A stretch of DNA of 57,877 nucleotides from Candidatus Binataceae bacterium. GTDB taxonomy: Bacteria > Desulfobacterota > Binatia > Binatales > Binataceae. Each line of letters starts with the position of its first letter. Within the stretch, counting starts at the first letter, position 1. The position numbers and the translations under genes are program-made. The stretch covers positions 1-57,877 of the forward strand of contig JADMIL010000012.1 of NCBI GenBank assembly GCA_015478645.1, in the 5' to 3' direction. Shown in pieces: positions 53,358 to 57,877 of this stretch. The notes beneath the pieces are model-generated. The model saw only the letters and a program-made list of their open reading frames with translations, searched no databases and had not been told where the DNA came from.

Positions 53358-53708
53358 TCAGCCCTTGCGCTCCTCCGCCATCTTCAAGTCTTCAGTCACC
53401 GCCATCGCCACGCATGAATGGGCAAAGGCACCACCGGCCCGCAAGGCCATCGCGACAAACGCCGCTTCGGCGATCTCTTCGTCACTAACGCCCTGCTTGT
53501 GCGCACGTTTGACGTGCTCCTCGATACACCACAGGCATTGGGTGACGTGCGCCGCCGTGATCGCCATCAGGGTTTTCGTGCGCGCGGGAATCGCGCCGTC
53601 CTTGAACACCGCCTGATCGAAATCCATGAAGCTCTTGAACAGATCGGGCTTGAGTACCCTGAGCTTGCGCAGACTCTTGATCGTGTCGCGGGCAAATAAC
53701 TCGGCCAT
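53358..53708 (-). CDS. AhpD/carboxymuconolactone decarboxylase-like protein
   Basis: A 116-residue all-helical protein. The block QCLWCIEEHVKRAHKQG holds the CxxC...H arrangement of AhpD-type alkylhydroperoxidases, giving possible thiol peroxidase activity. ATG 53708 has GGAGG upstream and a TATAAT box behind it; a longer upstream frame to 53918 crosses that promoter and is not likely coding. The gene precedes ispG, but no direct functional link is known. Confidence 0.85.
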   Translation of the reverse strand: MAELFARDTIKSLRKLRVLKPDLFKSFMDFDQAVFKDGAIPARTKTLMAITAAHVTQCLWCIEEHVKRAHKQGVSDEEIAEAAFVAMALRAGGAFAHSCVAMAVTEDLKMAEERKG

Positions 53709-54083
53709 CGCAATCGCCCCTCCGTCAAGCGGTGTTCCAATTATATCAGATGATTCCGCCACGGCCATCGCAGACCACGATCGTCCGAGTTTGGGCGCTA
53801 TCCCGGAGCGGATGGCGATAAAACAACTGTAATTCTCTGATGCAATATATTCTTTTATTATCCATATTAATGTTTTTTTTCCAAATTTCCGTAAACTGAC
53901 CGCATGGCAAAAAAACACCTAGAATTTAATGTTTAGACACTTGATTACATGTTTTTTTAATGCTACAGATGTTTTATTGATGCACACAGCGACGACACAT
54001 GCTATGAGGGAGCAATACGTCGTAGTATCGTAACCGCATCGAGCTAACACTCGAGGCGGTCCCTCCAAGGGGAGTTTCGAGAG
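53709..54083. other. AT-rich divergent intergenic region
   Basis: A 375-base spacer between the AhpD-like gene and the small hypothetical gene, transcribed away from each other. The part from about 53820 to 54000 is far more AT-rich than the rest of the window, with T7-T9 runs and three copies of an ATGTTTTTTT-like string. On the plus strand TTGATG and TGCTAT stand 17 bases apart (about 53977-54005), a weak promoter candidate. GGGGAG precedes the ATG at 54084. No coding or structural RNA was recognised. Confidence 0.5.
53740..53745 (-). promoter_or_regulatory. -10 box of the AhpD-like/ispG transcript
   Basis: On the minus strand the sequence reads TATAAT, a perfect -10 hexamer, about 31 bases before the ATG at 53708. 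The -35 region is not recognisable at the usual spacing, so the promoter may need an activator or be an extended -10 type. Confidence 0.45.
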
Positions 54084-54536
54084 ATGGAACAGATCGCACA
54101 ATCGGTTGAAGGCGCAGAGTCGATCGCATTCACGGACGTCATCCTGCCGAGCCAATTTTTTGGCGCAATGGGCGGCGGCGGTCTCTGTAGCGAACAACGC
54201 TTGATGCTGGCGGTGCTGGTCGATGCGATCAACATCCTCCAGGGCTGGAGCCGGATGGGCAGTGCGCGCAAGCGCCGCGCCTTTGCCGAAGCCGGTCAGT
54301 GGGTCAATACGCGCGGCACCACCTATCCGTTCTCGTTCGATAGCGTCTGCGATGCACTCGGGATAGATTCAGAGATTCTGCGCGGACGCCTGAGCGGGCT
54401 TTCGATCGGCCGCAGTGCACCGGATCGTCTGGGCGCGGGTCGCCTGCGGCTCAAGGAATCGAGCCGCGCACAGCATATGACGGCCAACCGGGTGCGGCGG
54501 CGGCGTAATCCGCGTCGGGCCGCGGTCAATTTCTGA
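54084..54536 (+). CDS. Conserved-looking hypothetical protein, 150 residues
   Basis: I do not recognise a named family. The central part has LPSQFFGAMGGGGLCSEQRL, then MLAVLVDAINILQGW, a helix of KRRAFAEAGQWV, and FSFDSVCDALGIDSEILRGR, resembling a helix-turn-helix segment. The last 35 residues are very basic (RVRRRRNPRRAA), which would suit nucleic-acid binding. It has a good ribosome-binding site and follows an AT-rich upstream region. Confidence 0.7.
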   Translation: MEQIAQSVEGAESIAFTDVILPSQFFGAMGGGGLCSEQRLMLAVLVDAINILQGWSRMGSARKRRAFAEAGQWVNTRGTTYPFSFDSVCDALGIDSEILRGRLSGLSIGRSAPDRLGAGRLRLKESSRAQHMTANRVRRRRNPRRAAVNF

Positions 54537-54822
54537 CGATCCGGCGAGTACGCCAATCGCGGTGCGATGGCGATCGCGGCCGCGCGAGGGCGGCGATCAG
54601 GCGAAAATCGGGAGTTTCCTGCGCCTGGCGGCATATCTCGTGCTGCCAGGTGCTTCATTTTATTAGAAGTTCAATACGCTACGTGTTCGCTATCACGAGC
54701 GCATTTGCGCGCGTTCTGACCCCTCGACAAGCAAGTTCACACGACATTCCCGGGCCCCGGATTGACTGTCTGGCCGCGCCGTTCGTATGATCGGAGCGCT
54801 TTAAGTCGGAGGCCTCCCACAA

Positions 54823-55407
54823 GTGCGCATGCTTCTTCCGCCAATCGTCCGGCGCCGCGAGATGGACCGTAACCTGGTCGAGTATTTCCGTCATCATGGC
54901 GAGGCCGCGTTTCGCCGTGCGATCGCGGACTTCTGCCGTTACTACCATCTGCAACGGCCGCGCATCGAATGGTACGAATATATTGACTGGGGTAAATCGG
55001 CGGGCCGCACCTTCGAGGACGGGCGTATCCACCTGGTGCATCCGGAAAACTGGAAGCGCGGCCGGATTTATCATTCGGAGCGGATGTGGGTGCAGGCGGT
55101 CTATCACGAACTCGCGCATTATCTTTTTTGGACCGACGCCGAGCGCAAGGCCGACGCCTTCACTCGCCGGATGGTGCGCGGCCTGCGCCGTCCGTCGCGG
55201 CGCGCGCGGCCGGCCGCGGTCAAGCCGCGGCTCAAACTGGCTAAGACGCCACGGGTAGCGGCCGCGCGGATCAAGGCAACCGCGCTTCGCGCGCAGGCTG
55301 GCCGCAGTGGCACGCGCCGTAGTCGCGCAGTGGCCTTGCGGCGCGGCGGGCGCCGCAAGCCGGGTGCGCAATCGATCGCGCCGCGCGCGCGCCGATCGCA
55401 TCGCTAG
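54823..55407 (+). CDS. Putative HExxH metallopeptidase-like protein with basic tail
   Basis: The first 125 residues are globular and contain VQAVYHELAHYLFWTDAERK followed by ADAF, giving the HExxH zinc motif with a later conserved acidic set. From about residue 125 to the end (194) the protein is a Lys/Arg/Ala-rich tail resembling those of DNA- or RNA-binding proteins. GTG 54823 has GGAGG upstream; ATG 54829 is two codons later. No signal peptide is visible. The fold and substrate are unknown to me. Confidence 0.72.
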   Translation: MRMLLPPIVRRREMDRNLVEYFRHHGEAAFRRAIADFCRYYHLQRPRIEWYEYIDWGKSAGRTFEDGRIHLVHPENWKRGRIYHSERMWVQAVYHELAHYLFWTDAERKADAFTRRMVRGLRRPSRRARPAAVKPRLKLAKTPRVAAARIKATALRAQAGRSGTRRSRAVALRRGGRRKPGAQSIAPRARRSHR

Positions 55408-55508
55408 CCGCGCGCATCGAATCGCCGCGGCGAAGCGTGCGAGGGTGGAGACGGGCATGGGGTGCGGACGCCGCCGCTGCGTCGCGGCGGTAATCATGAG
55501 GCGAGCCG

Positions 55509-56057
55509 ATGGCGTATAAGCCGAATGTCGAAAATCGCTGGTGGGTCGAGACCAATTTCAAACGGCCCAAACCGAGCAAAAACGAAACCGAAATGCCGGT
55601 GCTGCCGGTCGCGATGAGTTTTTACGCGGTCGGCAAGGACTACGATCAGGATCGCGCCAAAGAAGATCTGACCGACAACAATCTGCGCATCGCGCGCGCC
55701 GCCGATCCGCCGGCCGGCGGATGGGTGCTGGTGCCGATGACCGACGAGCAGATTCCCGAGCGGATGCTGAAGCGGGTCAAGGAAGAATTTCGCATCCCGC
55801 GCGAAGCCCGTGGCATTATCCTCGACCACGGACGGCTGCTCCGCCTGCTGGTCTGCGGACCGCAGATCGAGGACTGGATGATCGACGTAACGCTGAGCGA
55901 CGAACCGTCAGTCGACGTCTACGTCTGGAGCGTGATGCAGCGCGAGCGCCTGTTCACACGCGCCGAGGAGGCGCTGCGCCAGGCCCGCCGCTGGGCGATC
56001 AACCTGCTGGAGTTCCCGCCGCCGCGCGACGAACCCTTCCGCGGCGCATTGCTCTAG
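55509..56057 (+). CDS. Hypothetical protein, 182 residues
   Basis: Not recognised. The product is soluble, with no signal peptide or membrane helix. Notable parts are PVLPVAMSFYAVGKDYDQDR, PPAGGWVLVPMTDEQIPERM and VYVWSVMQRERLFTRAEEAL. A GAGG site lies upstream of the ATG. It follows the HExxH gene by 101 bases on the same strand. Confidence 0.7.
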   Translation: MAYKPNVENRWWVETNFKRPKPSKNETEMPVLPVAMSFYAVGKDYDQDRAKEDLTDNNLRIARAADPPAGGWVLVPMTDEQIPERMLKRVKEEFRIPREARGIILDHGRLLRLLVCGPQIEDWMIDVTLSDEPSVDVYVWSVMQRERLFTRAEEALRQARRWAINLLEFPPPRDEPFRGALL

Positions 56058-56110
56058 TCCGCGCGGTCGCGGCGGTCGCGCAATCGCGAGCCTCGCGCAC
56101 GACTCCCGCG

Positions 56111-56530
56111 CTAGCGCGGGAAGTGGACAGTCGCCGTGCCGATTACCAGGCGATCGCCCTCTTCGCTCTCCACCCACACGTCCATCTCGGCCGTGCGATC
56201 ATTCTCACTCTTGTGCGTGATGAAGCCCTGCAAGGTCAGCGTGTGGTCGGGGAGCACCGGCTGCCGATAGGTCGTGCCGAGCCGGATCATCCGCGCGCCG
56301 CTCGCGCCGATCCAGTCGCTGACCAGCTTGCTCATGATCGCCAGGCTCATGTTGCCGGGCGTGATCATGCCGGGCAGACCCTCCTTGCGCGCGGCCTCGT
56401 CGTCGGTGAAGCGCGGCACCCACATTCCGGTGGCCTTGGCGTAGGCGCGGACCTGGTCCTTGCTCAGGTAGAATTCCTGCGGCCCCAGCGTGTCGCCGAT
56501 CTGGACCGATGCGTATGTCACTTCGCTCAT
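56111..56530 (-). CDS. MaoC-like dehydratase, subunit-like
   Basis: A 139-residue hotdog-fold protein of the MaoC group. The hydratase-2 type Asp/His loop is replaced by TDDEAARKEGLPGMITPGNM, so the usual catalytic His is not evident. It lies 17 bases after the second MaoC-like gene on the same strand, suggesting a heterodimer as in HadAB-type (R)-hydroxyacyl dehydratases. Confidence 0.82.
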   Translation of the reverse strand: MSEVTYASVQIGDTLGPQEFYLSKDQVRAYAKATGMWVPRFTDDEAARKEGLPGMITPGNMSLAIMSKLVSDWIGASGARMIRLGTTYRQPVLPDHTLTLQGFITHKSENDRTAEMDVWVESEEGDRLVIGTATVHFPR

Positions 56531-56547
56531 ATTTTTATCCCGCGCAC

Positions 56548-56994
56548 TCAGGTCCGGCTCATGAATTTATGGTCGACGTGGGCGACCATCTCGCCGTGCT
56601 GGTTGGTCAGCGTCGAGCGCACCACGACGAAGACCATCGAGCCAGTGCGGCCGGTCTTCTCGTAGACCTCCTTGACGTGCGAGGTCAGCGTGATCGCGTC
56701 GCCGGGGCGAATCGGCGCGCCGAATTCGACGTCCTTGCCGGCGTCGAAGCCCTGTTTGCCAAAGCGCGGCACGTGCTGAAAGAAATGCTGCCCGTTGCGA
56801 AAGGTGACGGCGAACGAGGGCGGCGCGGTGATCCCGCCCCAGGGGCCCTTTTGCGCCGCCGCCGCGTCGACGTGAATCGGGTTGGTCTCGCCGATCGCGG
56901 TGCAGAAGGTCGCAATCGCCTCGGCGCTGACCGGCACCGGGTCGGTGGTTTCAAACACCCGGCCGATAATCGCCGGGTCGTAATCGACTGCCAT
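56548..56994 (-). CDS. MaoC-like dehydratase (N-terminal FAS1_DH type)
   Basis: A 148-residue hotdog-fold protein. It has FCTAIGETNPIHVDAAAAQK, PWGGITAPPSFAVTF and a central helix region typical of the MaoC_dehydrat_N family. Its neighbour is a second MaoC-like protein; together they could form a heterodimer acting on hydroxyacyl-CoA or -ACP. The set with the PHP and DUF35 genes suggests acyl metabolism. Confidence 0.87.
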   Translation of the reverse strand: MAVDYDPAIIGRVFETTDPVPVSAEAIATFCTAIGETNPIHVDAAAAQKGPWGGITAPPSFAVTFRNGQHFFQHVPRFGKQGFDAGKDVEFGAPIRPGDAITLTSHVKEVYEKTGRTGSMVFVVVRSTLTNQHGEMVAHVDHKFMSRT

Positions 56995-57077
56995 ATCAAT
57001 TTACCTCCGCCGATAACGCATGCCGCACAGCGCCGCACGCGCGGCCGGGAAGCGCTGGATTGGAAATCGCCGCCACG

Positions 57078-57761
57078 CTATTTCACCTCGACCGGCACCG
57101 CATGCGGCACGGGTTTGCGCCGCGGCCGGAAATCGACCGGCGCGTAGCTGCCGCTCTTGAGTTCGCGCACCAGATCCTCGGCCGTGCGAATCTCGCCCTC
57201 AAAGCGCGTCGCGCACAGCCCGATGAGACTCACCAGATGGCTGTCCGAGCCGCCCACCGCGGAGTAGCCGAACTGGCGCACCAGCTCCTCGCTGCGTTCG
57301 TCCTCGCCGCGGCGCGAACCGCCGTTGAGCACTTCGACCGCGATCACATTTTCGAGCGGCGGCTTGTGCGTGTAATGCTCGCACAGGCCGACGTTGGGGC
57401 GCCCCGGATGACAGGGCACGGCCACCCCGCCCATCCGCGCGACTTCATCGATCACTTCCTGGGCTGGCAGATGCACGTTGGCGAAATCAAACCGCCGAGT
57501 CATCTCGTCGGTCACGCCGAAGACCAGCACGTGGCCATAGTCGGTCTCGACTTCGGAGGCTTTGAGCACCAGGATACCGAACTTGTCTTCGAGCGCGCGG
57601 TAGTCGCCCTCCTGGTTGAACTGGCGATGCTCGGTCAGGACGACGCCGTCGACCGGCCGCTCGGTGCGCTTGAGCTTGAGCCAGTTGAGATAGGCTTCGA
57701 GCGGTGCGCGGCTGTCTTCGGAGGCTTCGCTATGACTATGCAGGTCAAGGGTTGTGGTCAC
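57078..57761 (-). CDS. PHP-domain phosphoesterase family protein
   Basis: A 227-residue protein with the metal-binding motifs of PHP enzymes: TLDLHSHSEASEDS, VLTEHRQF, KASEVETDYGHVLVFG, AVPCHPGRPNVGLCEHY and GGSDSHLVSLIG. These fit a trinuclear metal site. It has no polymerase partner domain, so it is a stand-alone PHP hydrolase. Substrate is unknown. Confidence 0.9.
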   Translation of the reverse strand: MTTTLDLHSHSEASEDSRAPLEAYLNWLKLKRTERPVDGVVLTEHRQFNQEGDYRALEDKFGILVLKASEVETDYGHVLVFGVTDEMTRRFDFANVHLPAQEVIDEVARMGGVAVPCHPGRPNVGLCEHYTHKPPLENVIAVEVLNGGSRRGEDERSEELVRQFGYSAVGGSDSHLVSLIGLCATRFEGEIRTAEDLVRELKSGSYAPVDFRPRRKPVPHAVPVEVK

Positions 57762-57773
57762 TAAGCCGGGACC

Positions 57774-57877
57774 TCACCTCGCCGGGCGAAATTTTACCAG
57801 CGTCACCTCGGGCGTGACGTCATCGAACACGGCCTCGACGGGCATCCCTATTTTAACCTGTTCGGGGGGGCAGTCGA
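57774..57877 (-). CDS. DUF35 OB-fold protein, C-terminal end (5' part outside window)
   Basis: The minus-strand frame open from the window edge reads DCPPEQVKIGMPVEAVFDDV then TPEVTLVKFRPAR and stops at 57774. This is the typical end of Zn-ribbon/OB-fold DUF35 proteins, which partner thiolases in acyl-CoA metabolism. Only 33 residues are visible. It heads the minus-strand group of PHP and MaoC genes seen here. Confidence 0.7.
   Translation of the reverse strand, partial: DCPPEQVKIGMPVEAVFDDVTPEVTLVKFRPAR

Noticed and set aside
53709..53918. N-terminal extension of the AhpD-like protein from 53918
   Set aside because: The extension runs through AT-rich DNA and the TATAAT box. The conserved domain starts at ATG 53708 with its own ribosome-binding site.
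1..57877. tRNA, rRNA, riboswitch or CRISPR loci
   Set aside because: None was recognised by reading the intergenic regions on both strands. A covariance-model search could still find small RNAs.

Overview
The window comes from a GC-rich, diderm (LPS-bearing) bacterium. The genes for outer-membrane assembly, lipid A and Kdo, an alternative complex III joined to a caa3 oxidase, LL-diaminopimelate aminotransferase (DapL) and a pair of MaoC-type dehydratases suggest a soil or sediment lineage of the former deltaproteobacterial or Binatota type. This is inference from gene content; no rRNA or tRNA is visible to confirm it. GTG and TTG starts and 4-nt stop/start overlaps are frequent, so genes are tightly packed into long operons.

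Regions. (1) 1-1231, minus: 5' part of a type II secretion secretin (gspD) running off the left edge in a Gly/Met repeat. (2) 1470-17184, plus: an outer-membrane biogenesis run: lolC, lolD, bamA, ompH/skp, fabZ, lpxA, lpxI, a Gfo/Idh dehydrogenase, a SCO1 lipoprotein, lpxB, msbA, waaA, lpxK, a Trm112-like protein and a Kdo-kinase-like protein. lpxD is absent from its usual place, and lpxA appears to start at an AUA codon. (3) 24907-17234, minus: LPS-core genes (heptosyltransferase, WaaP-like kinase, GT2, GT4) leading into yicC, gmk and a bifunctional (p)ppGpp synthetase/hydrolase. (4) 25061-34454: mixed metabolic genes: a lone nuoA, a serine hydrolase, an ArsS-like radical SAM protein, a fatty-acid-hydroxylase-type membrane enzyme, an acyl-CoA dehydrogenase, a DUF1054 protein, gpsA, a two-finger small protein, dapB and an internally duplicated membrane protein. 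A 213-bp MITE-like element sits exactly at the acyl-CoA dehydrogenase stop codon.

(5) 34751-37053 is the most unusual part. It has lower GC and consists of decayed genes: a truncated HicA toxin and a truncated DUF1902 (HicB-like) antitoxin on the minus strand, in the order expected of one module. They are separated on the plus strand by an IS1595/ISXO2-like transposase remnant, a beta-class DNA methyltransferase with two frameshifts and a NotI-like restriction endonuclease with one. The transposase stop overlaps the methyltransferase start, and the methyltransferase stop overlaps the endonuclease start, so this looks like a transposon-borne restriction-modification cassette that landed in a toxin-antitoxin module and then decayed.

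(6) 48651-37264, minus: one respiratory operon, actA-actB-actC-actD-actF-ctaC-ctaDE-coxIV-ctaG, encoding a quinol-to-oxygen chain. The usual monoheme cytochrome ActE is missing, while CtaC carries its own cytochrome c domain. (7) 49108-51488, plus: dapL, folK and a transaldolase-type aldolase. (8) 51489-52200: an AT-richer scar with a possible HEPN-type ORF and a solitary end of the MITE-like element. (9) 53708-52212, minus: AhpD-like protein and ispG, with a TATAAT -10 box upstream. (10) 54084-56057, plus: three poorly known genes, one an HExxH protein with a very basic tail, after an AT-rich block. (11) 57877-56111, minus: a DUF35 protein (partial), a PHP-domain protein and two MaoC-like proteins, probably lipid or acyl-CoA metabolism.
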